This document shows, in pieces, positions 1 through 6,832 of a stretch of 37,055 nt of DNA (position 1 is the first letter of the stretch; each line of letters begins with the position of its first letter). The stretch comes from Paratissierella segnis (GTDB taxonomy: Bacteria; Bacillota; Clostridia; Tissierellales; Tissierellaceae). The notes beneath the pieces are model-generated. The model was not told the origin of the DNA. It ran no database searches and saw nothing but the letters and a program-made list of their open reading frames with translations. Position numbers and translations under genes: made by a program. The DNA is taken from contig NZ_JACRTG010000031.1 of NCBI RefSeq assembly GCF_014385195.1, positions 1 through 37,055 of the forward strand, given 5' to 3'.

Positions 1-24
1 TTCCGATTGCTCTGCACTTTTCAT
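1..24 (-). CDS. ltrA: Group II intron-encoded reverse transcriptase/maturase, first 8 codons only
   Basis: An ATG at 24 on the minus strand opens the frame MKSAEQSE and runs off the left edge. It lies where the intron-encoded protein begins in group IIC introns, just past the conserved domain III/IV RNA. The family has reverse transcriptase and maturase domains and promotes splicing and mobility of its own intron. None of those domains is visible here, so the identity rests on position and on the host intron. No strong Shine-Dalgarno is seen. Confidence 0.6.
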
Positions 25-443
25 TTCTTACTAAGCACTTATCAGTAGGAATATCACGAGATGGATGTGATAGTACTTTCGTACAATTCAAACCGCGACT
101 TCAAGTCGCACACTATGACTTCGTCTGACTCCCTCCCTAAACCTTTTTTTCGACCATATCTTTAATATGTGGGTAGGGTCTCCCAGGGTAAGACACTAAT
201 CTTTCATTCCACAACCTCTTGATTTACAACTTCGGTTTACGTTTACCATTTGGGCTTAAGTTTGTATTGCAACCTCACCCACCTAATCGCCTTATCAAGT
301 TTCTGTTCGTAGGCTCAAGAATTTTGCTACACCACTTCCTTCATCTATATCATTACTGATACCAACTTGTGGTTCGCTACACTTGGCGGTAAATACCCGT
401 GACTAGACTTTCACTAGCTAGATTAGTGCCATGCCTGGCACAC
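1..443 (-). mobile_element. Group IIC intron, 5' ribozyme region (domains I to IV start), truncated by window edge
   Basis: Read on the minus strand, the element starts at 443 with GTGTGCC, the GUGYG-type 5' end of group II introns. It keeps landmarks I remember from the Oceanobacillus iheyensis group IIC intron: a CTTACCCTGGGAGACC stretch, and AGTCAGACGAAGTCATAGT just before the maturase start. About 420 bases of structured, ORF-free RNA precede the maturase ATG at 24. Domains V and VI and most of the reverse transcriptase lie off the left edge. The 5' junction lies directly behind a stem-loop with a U-rich tail, which is the known target choice of class C introns. Family recognition is strong. 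Exact domain boundaries were not modelled. Confidence 0.88.
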
Positions 444-449
444 AACAAA

Positions 450-483
450 ATAAATTGCCAGCCTATCAAGGTTGGCAATTTAT
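450..483 (-). terminator. Intrinsic terminator of the btu operon, intron target site
   Basis: A 14-bp stem with one wobble pair (450-463 with 470-483) and a 6-base loop is followed on the minus strand by TTTGTT and then the intron 5' end. It lies at the end of the btuF-btuC-btuD operon. It also includes the last codons of the small ORF 466-594, whose stop codon is in the loop. Confidence 0.8.
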
Positions 484-594
484 GTAAACGTTACCCTCTG
501 CTACTATTTCAACTTCTCCGTCAAGAAAAACCGGAACTAATACAAAGATTGTTATATTTTCAACCGAATTAATTTTCACAAATGAATGCTTCAT
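466..594 (-). CDS. Small hypothetical protein, 42 aa, last cistron of the btu operon
   Basis: The ORF begins MKHSFVKINSVENITIFVLV and ends in VYINCQP. A good ribosome binding site, AGGAGGGT, lies about 6 bases before the ATG at 594. It is 31 bases behind the btuD stop codon, so it would be co-transcribed. The protein alternates hydrophobic and polar residues and contains a FVLVPVFLDGEVEIVAEG segment that looks like beta strands around a turn. There is no signal peptide and no family I recognise. Its TGA stop falls in the loop of the operon terminator, so a terminating ribosome would cover that hairpin. The ribosome binding site and placement support a real gene. Its function is unknown. Confidence 0.5.
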   Translation of the reverse strand: MKHSFVKINSVENITIFVLVPVFLDGEVEIVAEGNVYINCQP

Positions 595-625
595 TTTGAC
601 ACCCTCCTAATTAATCAATTTCTGT

Positions 626-1411
626 TTATCTAATTAATTTTAGCGGGGTAATAGATACTGTATTTGTATATTTATTGATCTCAATTGCCGCATTTAAATT
701 ATATGCCTTTTCTATGTTTTTAGCGGTAATCACATCTTCAGGATTGCCGCTTTCTATTATCTCTCCTTCATTTAAAAGTATTATATCATCTGAATATCTG
801 GCTGCCAAGTTAATATCGTGAATAATTAATATAATAGTTGTCCCTCTTTCACTATTTAGTTTTTTTAATAAATTGAGCACGTCAATTTGATGATTAATAT
901 CTAAATGAGAAGTAGGCTCATCCAATAGTATAATTGAGGGGTTTTGTGCAAGAGCTTTTGCAATTATTACTCTTTGCCTTTCTCCTCCTGATATTTCAGT
1001 AATAAGTCTATCTTTTAACTTAAATATATTTGTCATATTCATTACATCATCGACTATTTTATAATCTTCTCTATTTTCTTTCTGAAACGGTCCTTTATAG
1101 GGATTTCGACCCATCATTACAATGTCTTCTACCGTAAATTCATAGTCTATAATAGTATCTTGAGGTACAAATCCCATAATCTTTGCTAAATCTTTTCTTT
1201 TATAATCCTCAATTACTTTACCGTTTATTAAGATATTGCCATCATTTGGTCTGTATAAATTGTTTAAAATTTTCAACAATGTCGATTTACCGGAACCATT
1301 CGGACCTATTATACTCACGAATTCTCCTTTTTTAACAGAAAAAGTTAATCCTTTTAAAATAAGAGATTCTCTATAACCAAATTCAAGATTTTTTACTTCT
1401 ATTGAATACAT
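626..1411 (-). CDS. btuD: Corrinoid/iron-siderophore ABC transporter ATP-binding protein (BtuD/FecE type)
   Basis: This is a 261-aa ABC ATPase that would power uptake with the BtuC-type permease next to it. Visible motifs are Walker A GPNGSGKST, the Q-loop in FVPQDT, the signature ISGGERQR, Walker B IILLDEPTSHLD and the switch histidine in IIHDINLA. The C-terminal tail after the nucleotide-binding domain is typical of the FecE/BtuD group. I start at MYSIEVKNL (ATG at 1411), which has AAAGGG in front. A longer frame reaching 1474 merely reads through the AATTCAC repeat. A cobalamin riboswitch upstream of btuF makes vitamin B12 or another corrinoid the likely substrate. Iron-siderophore uptake is the alternative for the family. 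Confidence 0.88.
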   Translation of the reverse strand: MYSIEVKNLEFGYRESLILKGLTFSVKKGEFVSIIGPNGSGKSTLLKILNNLYRPNDGNILINGKVIEDYKRKDLAKIMGFVPQDTIIDYEFTVEDIVMMGRNPYKGPFQKENREDYKIVDDVMNMTNIFKLKDRLITEISGGERQRVIIAKALAQNPSIILLDEPTSHLDINHQIDVLNLLKKLNSERGTTIILIIHDINLAARYSDDIILLNEGEIIESGNPEDVITAKNIEKAYNLNAAIEINKYTNTVSITPLKLIR

Positions 1412-1426
1412 TAGAAACACCCTTTT

Positions 1427-1499
1427 CAATTCACAATTCACAATGCACAATTCACAAGTCAATTCACAATTCACAATTCACAATTCACAATGCACAATT
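1427..1499. repeat. Heptanucleotide tandem repeat (AATTCAC)n inside the btu operon
   Basis: About ten imperfect copies of a 7-bp unit, AATTCAC with AATGCAC variants, fill the gap between the btuC stop (1503) and the btuD start (1411). The same unit recurs in other intergenic regions of the window, for example 6237-6250, 9278-9292, 25587-25646, 30746-30781 and 34376-34386. Here it lies within a transcribed operon and would separate btuD from btuC by about 90 bases. Confidence 0.85.
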
Positions 1500-1502
1500 A
1501 CT

Positions 1503-2552
1503 CTATAAATTTCTTTTCTTCTTTCTAAGTAAATATATAAAAAACGGACCGCCAAATAATGCTGTTATTATCCCAACGGGAATTTCTACCGGGGAGATTA
1601 TCATTCTTGCTAAAGTATCAGCAAATATCATAAATATCCCCCCCATAAAAGCTGACGCAGGCAGCAATATTCTATGATCCGGTCCCAGCAATATCCTTAC
1701 TATATGAGGTATTATAAGCCCAACAAATCCAATGATTCCACTTACAGATACAACAACGGAAGTCATAAATGTTCCCAACAGCAATATGTAGACCTTTGTT
1801 CTCTCCACATTTATGCCAAGGCTTTCTGCAGATTCATCTCCTGTTAGCATTATATTTAAATCTCTTGCAAAAATATTTATTAAAAACATGGATACTAATA
1901 TAGGTATACTTAACGTTATAATCGGGTTCCAACCCTTCCCTGCGAGGCTCCCAAGTGTCCAATAGACGATCTTAGACATGTCCTTACTAAATATCACCAT
2001 CAAAAAGGACATAACGGCGGTGAAGAATTGTCCAATAGCTACACCTGATAATAAAAGGGTAACAACAGGTACCTGATTTTTTATTCTGGCAATATTATAA
2101 ACCAGCACCACTGCTAGAATTCCACCCAAAAATGCAAATATAGATATAGATGAAAAGTTGAATATTTTAAAATCCAATTTCAAGATAATGGCAACAGTTG
2201 CACCCAGCGCAGCACCGGAGGAAATTCCTATAATATATGGGTCTGCCATTGGATTATTAAACATTCCTTGAAAAGATGCACCAGTCAATGAAAGACTGGC
2301 GCCAACCAAAACTCCCAACAACACCCTAGGGAGCCTAATATTCCATATTATGCTTTTCTGAGCTGAGTTCAAGTGTGAAATATCTACAACATTTTTTAAA
2401 AAAGGGATCTTTGAAAAAATTATTTTAAAAGTATCAATAATGCTGATATTTGCCGAACCTATTGTGGAAAACAGCCCTATAGAAAAAAGCAATATTAATG
2501 CTAACACTGTTAAAACTAATGAATATTTAGTCTTGCTAATTCTATTTATCAT
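1503..2552 (-). CDS. btuC: Corrinoid/iron-siderophore ABC transporter permease (FecCD family)
   Basis: This 349-aa, very hydrophobic protein is of the BtuC/FecCD family, which form about ten membrane helices as a dimer. Family signatures include SLTGASFQGMFNNPMADPYIIG near residue 90, RIKNQVPVVTLLLSGVAIG mid-protein, GIIGFVGLIIPHIVR near 275 (contact with the ATPase) and EIPVGIITALFGGPFFIYLL at the C-terminus. Length and order match the family. The gene follows btuF after about 13 bases. It would pass corrinoid across the membrane, received from BtuF, with energy from BtuD. Substrate is inferred from the riboswitch. Confidence 0.93.
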   Translation of the reverse strand: MINRISKTKYSLVLTVLALILLFSIGLFSTIGSANISIIDTFKIIFSKIPFLKNVVDISHLNSAQKSIIWNIRLPRVLLGVLVGASLSLTGASFQGMFNNPMADPYIIGISSGAALGATVAIILKLDFKIFNFSSISIFAFLGGILAVVLVYNIARIKNQVPVVTLLLSGVAIGQFFTAVMSFLMVIFSKDMSKIVYWTLGSLAGKGWNPIITLSIPILVSMFLINIFARDLNIMLTGDESAESLGINVERTKVYILLLGTFMTSVVVSVSGIIGFVGLIIPHIVRILLGPDHRILLPASAFMGGIFMIFADTLARMIISPVEIPVGIITALFGGPFFIYLLRKKKRNL

Positions 2553-2565
2553 TTAAATCCCAACT

Positions 2566-3510
2566 TTATTTAAAAATTTCCGGATGAATTTTTTCAGCTA
2601 CGATCTCTAAAGCTTCAATAATTCTAGGGCCGGGTCTTGAAACAATATTAGGATCTAAAACATATACCTGCCCGGATTTAATTGCCGAAATATTTTCAAA
2701 TCCGGGTCTTGCCATCATAGCTTCCGGAGTCTTTTCAGGCATATCTGCAGATGTCAAATATACTTCCGGATCTCTTTCAACAAGTTGTTCTAAATCAAAT
2801 TGAGGGTATTCATCCTGTGCATCCTTGGCAATATTTTCTCCCCCTGCAAGTTCTATCAATTGATCCATAAAAGAACCCGGGCCTGCAGCCATTAAAGGAT
2901 CATGCCATATTTCGTAAAACACTCTAACCTTAGGGCTGCCTTTAACCTTATTTACGATTTCATCTCTTTTTTCCATCATGCTGTTTGTTAAGCTATCTGC
3001 TTCTGCGGTTTTTCCTGTTATTTTTGCAATTTTGTTTATCGTATCAATGATTTCATCTATAGATTCCGGTTCAAACCCAACTACGGGGATTCCGGCTTCT
3101 TTTAATCTTGCGTTTTCTTCTTCGTTACCCTCCCCATAAATTATCACCAAGTCAGGTTCTAATTCTATTATTTTTTCTAAATTTATTGCAGAGAAGTCAC
3201 CAATTTTTTCTACTTCTAATACCTCTTCAGGATAATCATCATAAGATGTAACTCCAACTACCTTATCACCTAATCCTAAGGCAAATAAAATCTCTGTATT
3301 GCTAGGAGCCAGAGAAATAATTCTTTCCGGAGCTTTATCAAAGCTTACCTTGTTGCCAAAGTCGTCTTCTATGCTTAATGAAGATTCATTAGGTGCAGAA
3401 TTATCCAATCCATCTCCGTTATCCGTTTTTTTATTAGTACACCCTATCAATGATAATGCTATTATCATTAAAGCAATAATCAATGATAAATGTTTATATC
3501 TTTTGTACAT
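2566..3510 (-). CDS. btuF: Corrinoid ABC transporter substrate-binding lipoprotein (BtuF/FepB type)
   Basis: This 314-aa protein has a lipoprotein signal peptide: a charged start, a hydrophobic stretch and the lipobox LIGC near residue 24. A short acidic linker leads to a periplasmic-binding-protein type III fold (TroA/BtuF group), with PERIISLAPSNTEILFALGLG, GVTSYDDYP and DLVIIYGEG as recognisable blocks. It would capture the ligand outside the cell and deliver it to the BtuC-type permease. An AGGAGG site lies in front of the ATG at 3510. It is the first gene after the cobalamin riboswitch, which supports a corrinoid ligand. Confidence 0.9.
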   Translation of the reverse strand: MYKRYKHLSLIIALMIIALSLIGCTNKKTDNGDGLDNSAPNESSLSIEDDFGNKVSFDKAPERIISLAPSNTEILFALGLGDKVVGVTSYDDYPEEVLEVEKIGDFSAINLEKIIELEPDLVIIYGEGNEEENARLKEAGIPVVGFEPESIDEIIDTINKIAKITGKTAEADSLTNSMMEKRDEIVNKVKGSPKVRVFYEIWHDPLMAAGPGSFMDQLIELAGGENIAKDAQDEYPQFDLEQLVERDPEVYLTSADMPEKTPEAMMARPGFENISAIKSGQVYVLDPNIVSRPGPRIIEALEIVAEKIHPEIFK

Positions 3511-3583
3511 TTTAAATCATCCTCCTAATTCAAAGTAAATGATATTTTATAAATTGATAAATAAATTTGCCCTTATATTTAAA

Positions 3584-3620
3584 CAAAAAAACTTATGCCC
3601 AAAAATAGGATAAGTTTTAA
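3584..3620 (-). terminator. Riboswitch-linked terminator before btuF
   Basis: On the minus strand a stem AAAACTTAT / ATAAGTTTT with extra CC/GG pairing closes a loop, then TTTTTG follows. It lies between the cobalamin aptamer and btuF, where the expression platform is expected. Ligand-bound RNA would terminate here (inference from family behaviour). Confidence 0.7.
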
Positions 3621-3647
3621 ATTTAAATAACACTCCCTCCGAGGCAA

Positions 3648-3810
3648 ATAAAATAGGCAGATATCCTGACTAATGAATCATTCTACTCTCAACACCTTCC
3701 CAGATTTCCAGTGGTTAATAGTTGATTTCGTTCTCATTTACAGTAGCGGGGGCTGTAGTGGATTTTCACCATTTTCCCTTTTAAGTTCTAATAGAACGCC
3801 TATCAGTTTA
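3648..3810 (-). promoter_or_regulatory. Cobalamin (AdoCbl-class) riboswitch aptamer
   Basis: On the minus strand the conserved order is present: AAAGGGAA, then GGTGAAAATCC, then ACAGCCCCCGCTACTGT, then CCACTGG, then GGGAAGG, and finally the B12 box AGTCAGGATATCTGCC. A closing stem pairs ATAGGC (3798-3803 side) with GCCTAT (3653-3658 side). It lies in the leader of btuF-btuC-btuD and should repress corrinoid uptake when adenosylcobalamin is plentiful. Confidence 0.95.
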
Positions 3811-3849
3811 TTCAGTTGTCATACAGAAGGCAATCTACCCTCACTCGTT

Positions 3850-3878
3850 ATATTATCAAATACATTCATTTTTTTCAA
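3850..3878 (-). promoter_or_regulatory. Sigma-A promoter of the btu operon
   Basis: On the minus strand TTGAAA (3873-3878) and TAATAT (3850-3855) are exactly 17 bp apart. The predicted start near 3843 lies just upstream of the riboswitch. The promoter abuts the 3' end of the VanW gene (stop at 3887). Confidence 0.75.
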
Positions 3879-3886
3879 GAAAAGTA

Positions 3887-5281
3887 TTAAGGCAATAGTA
3901 TATCTACTACATCTTCAATATCTTCCTCAACAGGTTGTTCGTTAAATGTAGGTTTTGGTCCAACATTGTATATAAAATCTTTTTCTCTATAATAATCAAA
4001 AGTGATTTGTTTTCTATCTATTACTTTACCATCCTTGATAATGGATTTGAAAGTACGAACTTTATATCCGTTTCTTCCTTCTTGAACTAATATTCGGCTA
4101 CCCGGTTCAGCATTTGGATCAAATACCTCTTTAGTTTCATAAGGTATAGTTTCCACCAACTCAGGTTCGATTTTCACTGTATAGTCTTTAACCTTTGTAT
4201 CCCCATAAATATAGATATAAACCCTATCTCCTACAGACTTAGTTGATATATATACTGGAAAATCAAAATCATTTTTAAATCTTAAATCCAAATAACCTGA
4301 AGCTACTGCGCCATCTTGACCCCGCGGTACATAGGCAGCAGCAATAGAATGCGGATGGCGTTCCACTATGGTCAAATCCGCCAGAAGCAGTGCGTTATAC
4401 AATGTAGTAGATGTCTGACATACGCCGCCTCCCATTCCGGGAGTTAATTCACCGTTTAAAATCACAGGTGCTTCCTTGTACCCGGATTGCGCCTGCCTTG
4501 GTCCTGTTGTTTTATTATATGATATCTCTTGTCCGGGCATAATTAAAAGATTGTTCAGAGACTGAGCTGACAATTTTATATTGTGAATTCTACCGCCTGA
4601 ACTACCCTTAAATGAAGTGGAAAATTCTCCAATAACGCCATTCACCCTTCCTAGCATTGCCTTAGTTATTTTCGGTTTTGTTATTTCGATTGGTATATTG
4701 ATATCCTCTAACTCATAGATATTATCTGCAATTAATTTTTCTAATTGCTCTTTATCTACCTTTCTGCCATCTTTATCCTCTGAAATGGAAAATTTACCAT
4801 TGCTAAAGTTTAATACAGCATCCTTACCGTCCTGATTTAAATCTAATGCTATGATATCCACGGTTTTTAAAACTAAGTCATTGTCATAAGAAGGTTCGAG
4901 ATTGATATTTATATTATTTTTTCTAACATTTCGTATTTCTTTATATCTTTTAAATAAATTCCCTTCACGACCTATTTCATATGCTTCATTGACCGCCTTC
5001 TCAAAATCATATGAATATCCCAAATCTTTAAGGCTGATATCATAACTTTTATCCTCAAAATAGAGTTTCATAAATTTACCTTTATCGTCATCTTCTTTTT
5101 GGTCTCTAATAAAAACATAAGCCTCCGACTTAGTCTTATTACTTACATCATAACCATCTATTGTTATCCCGTCATATATCGCATTTGTATTTATTTCGTT
5201 CTTATATATATAATAACCTCCGCCTAAAAATCCTCCAATCAAAATAATAAGGGGTATAATTATAAATAATGCTTTTTTCAT
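3887..5281 (-). CDS. VanW family protein with PG-binding_4-like region and G5-like tail
   Basis: This 464-aa protein starts with a short charged end and one membrane helix (about residues 4-28). It is probably anchored with the rest outside the cell. Residues about 30-215 resemble the peptidoglycan-binding domain common in these proteins. The VanW domain follows (about 225-355) with NKTTGPRQAQSGYKEAPVI, GGGVCQTSTTLYNA and ERHPHSIAAAYVPRGQDGAV. A C-terminal part with ETIPYETKEVFDPN looks G5-like. VanW occurs in some vancomycin-resistance loci, but nothing here suggests resistance, and a cell-wall or spore-wall role is an inference. It follows nth with a one-base overlap of gene ends. Confidence 0.88.
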   Translation of the reverse strand: MKKALFIIIPLIILIGGFLGGGYYIYKNEINTNAIYDGITIDGYDVSNKTKSEAYVFIRDQKEDDDKGKFMKLYFEDKSYDISLKDLGYSYDFEKAVNEAYEIGREGNLFKRYKEIRNVRKNNININLEPSYDNDLVLKTVDIIALDLNQDGKDAVLNFSNGKFSISEDKDGRKVDKEQLEKLIADNIYELEDINIPIEITKPKITKAMLGRVNGVIGEFSTSFKGSSGGRIHNIKLSAQSLNNLLIMPGQEISYNKTTGPRQAQSGYKEAPVILNGELTPGMGGGVCQTSTTLYNALLLADLTIVERHPHSIAAAYVPRGQDGAVASGYLDLRFKNDFDFPVYISTKSVGDRVYIYIYGDTKVKDYTVKIEPELVETIPYETKEVFDPNAEPGSRILVQEGRNGYKVRTFKSIIKDGKVIDRKQITFDYYREKDFIYNVGPKPTFNEQPVEEDIEDVVDILLP

Positions 5282-5931
5282 TAAATCCCTCCGCGCTTAA
5301 AATATAAACAATATAATGTTAATGGACATTTCTCACATAAAGGCTTCCTTGCCTTGCATATTCTTCTTCCATGAAAAATTAAAAGATGATGAGCTTTAGA
5401 CCATAATCTCCTATCTATATTCTCCATCAAATCTTTTTCTGTGTCTAAGACATTGTCACTACTGGCTAAACCGATTCTATTAGATACCCTAAAAACGTGA
5501 GTATCAACGGCTATAGCCGGAGTCCCAAAAGCGTTACTTACGACTACATTTGCTGTCTTCCTTCCTACTCCCGGAAGTTCCATCAAGTCATCTATATTAT
5601 CCGGGACTTCTCCCTGGTATTTTTCAATTAAAATATTGCAAGTTCCCAAAATATTTTTGCTTTTAGTATTGTAAAACCCACATTTCTTGATTTTTTCTCC
5701 GAGTTCTTCTACTGTTAACTTGACATAATCATTTGGAGTTTTTAACTCGTTAAATAAAACGGCTGTTGTTTTATTGACTTGAACATCCGTACACTGTGCA
5801 GAAAGAATCGTCGCTATCAACAATTCAAAGGGATTTGAAAAATTTAATTCTGCCTTTGCATCGGGATATAATTTCAATAAGATTTCCAGTACATTATCTA
5901 TATCTTTTTTATCTAGCATATTTTTATTCAA
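5281..5931 (-). CDS. nth: Endonuclease III (DNA glycosylase/AP lyase)
   Basis: Base-excision repair enzyme that removes oxidised pyrimidines and cuts the abasic site. The helix-hairpin-helix LPGVGRKTANVV carries the catalytic lysine, the active-site aspartate is in VDTHVFRVSNR, and a [4Fe-4S] motif CKARKPLCEKCPLTLYC ends the protein (C-x6-C-x2-C-x5-C). Length of about 216 aa is normal. The frame opens with GTG at 5940 directly after the ylxP stop, but AGGTGA overlaps that codon. I therefore prefer TTG at 5931, five bases behind it, and an ATG at 5919 is also possible. It forms a tight cluster with ylxP and the VanW gene. Confidence 0.93.
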   Translation of the reverse strand: MNKNMLDKKDIDNVLEILLKLYPDAKAELNFSNPFELLIATILSAQCTDVQVNKTTAVLFNELKTPNDYVKLTVEELGEKIKKCGFYNTKSKNILGTCNILIEKYQGEVPDNIDDLMELPGVGRKTANVVVSNAFGTPAIAVDTHVFRVSNRIGLASSDNVLDTEKDLMENIDRRLWSKAHHLLIFHGRRICKARKPLCEKCPLTLYCLYFKRGGI

Positions 5932-5940
5932 ATTTATCAC

Positions 5941-6222
5941 CTATAATATTTCTATTTCGTAATCTATAATTTCAACCCTACTATCTCCATCTATAAATTT
6001 AATAACATTGGATATTATTTGATTTGCATGATGAATATCATTTGTTACACAAGCAAAGCCTATAACAGAAGACTTCCAACTATCATTTAAATCTACTTCA
6101 GCTATGGAAATATTAAACCTTGATTGGAGCTTCCCAATTAAGCTTTTTATAATATGTCTCTTTTCTTTTAGAGAATTTGATTCATACAATGTAAGTTTCA
6201 ATGAACAGTTTCCAACTATCAA
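5941..6222 (-). CDS. ylxP: DUF503 family protein (YlxP-like)
   Basis: This 93-aa protein shows the DUF503 pattern: a beta-strand start MIVGNCSLKLTLYES, then NSLKEKRHIIKSLIGKLQSRFNISIAEV, then W-x2-SVIGFACVTND. B. subtilis YlxP of this family sits between infB and rbfA and is linked to ribosome assembly. Here the gene is instead next to nth, which it abuts with no gap. Function is therefore only suggested by homology. Family assignment is confident from the conserved central block. Confidence 0.85.
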   Translation of the reverse strand: MIVGNCSLKLTLYESNSLKEKRHIIKSLIGKLQSRFNISIAEVDLNDSWKSSVIGFACVTNDIHHANQIISNVIKFIDGDSRVEIIDYEIEIL

Positions 6223-6315
6223 ATATCACACCTCGTATCAATTCACAATTCAGCAGTTTCGCAACTCAAATTTGTTTGCTCCTTTAGTCGCACAAATTTG
6301 GTGCTTATTGCATTT

Positions 6316-6361
6316 GACCTACCATCAATTTATGAAAATGCATCATAAATTGGGTTAGGTC
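6316..6361. repeat. Long imperfect inverted repeat (hairpin)
   Basis: GACCTACCATCAATTTATGA pairs with TCATAAATTGGGTTAGGTC around a 7-base loop. This gives a stem of nearly 20 bp with a small bulge. It lies in a gene-free 610-base region. There is no T-tract right after it on either strand, so it is not an obvious terminator. Origin is unknown; a small mobile-element remnant is possible. Confidence 0.6.
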
Positions 6362-6770
6362 ATAAACAATTCACAATCGACCCTTGGGTCGTCCTGCCGT
6401 GTACCCTTTGCAGTCTAAGGGTGAGCATAAAGCAAAGAATCTCTACTATTTTTAATACATACTACCATGGGATTCTTCGTTGTACTCAGAATGACATCCT
6501 GCAGAAATAATACTGCCCTTAAACAATTCGTAATGTACTTTTATAACATTTATGGCTTTAGAGGCAGATTCATTAAGCAACTTTTGGTAACTGCACTTAA
6601 AAGGATGCCACAGCAAAATGTTAGTAGACTGATACGACCATATAGATAGACCCTTGAGAGAATTATCAAGTCCCTTCATTTTGCAAGACAGACTTTTATT
6701 GTGTAGTCAAAAGTTGATTAGAAGATGAATCTAAAGACTAAATGTTAATACAATTCACAATTAAAGAAAA
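6362..6770. repeat. Repeat-rich intergenic region with degenerate dispersed repeats
   Basis: I see no convincing gene here. Two segments match a dispersed family: 6418-6444 (AGATTCTTTGCTTTATGCTC form) and 6469-6496 (GGATTCTTCG and CAGAATGACAT form). Better copies occur at 29649-29680, 30644-30680 and 34274-34310. AATTCAC units lie at 6237-6250, 6366-6378 and 6750-6762. A minus-strand frame of 75 codons (6452-6679) ends inside the repeat, has no ribosome binding site and shows no recognisable family. Confidence 0.55.
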
Positions 6771-6774
6771 GTGA

Positions 6775-6798
6775 AAAAACAGGCGGGCAAAGCCCGCC
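6775..6798 (-). terminator. Terminator of kbl
   Basis: A perfect GC stem GGCGGGC / GCCCGCC (6782-6798, 3-base loop) is followed on the minus strand by TGTTTTTTCAC. It lies about 35 bases past the kbl stop codon. Confidence 0.9.
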
Positions 6799-6832
6799 AA
6801 ACAATTATGCATTGTGCATCGTGCATCGTGAA

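Noticed and set aside
1412..1474. N-terminal extension of btuD to 1474
   Set aside because: It is translated AATTCAC repeat. MYSIEVKNL at 1411 has the ribosome site and the family start.
3887..5281. Vancomycin resistance gene
   Set aside because: VanW domains are common in non-resistant clostridia, and no vanA/H/X genes are near.
6452..6679. 75-codon minus-strand frame in the repeat-rich region
   Set aside because: It has no ribosome binding site, ends within a dispersed repeat, and shows no recognisable family. Its upstream sequence is full of repeats.
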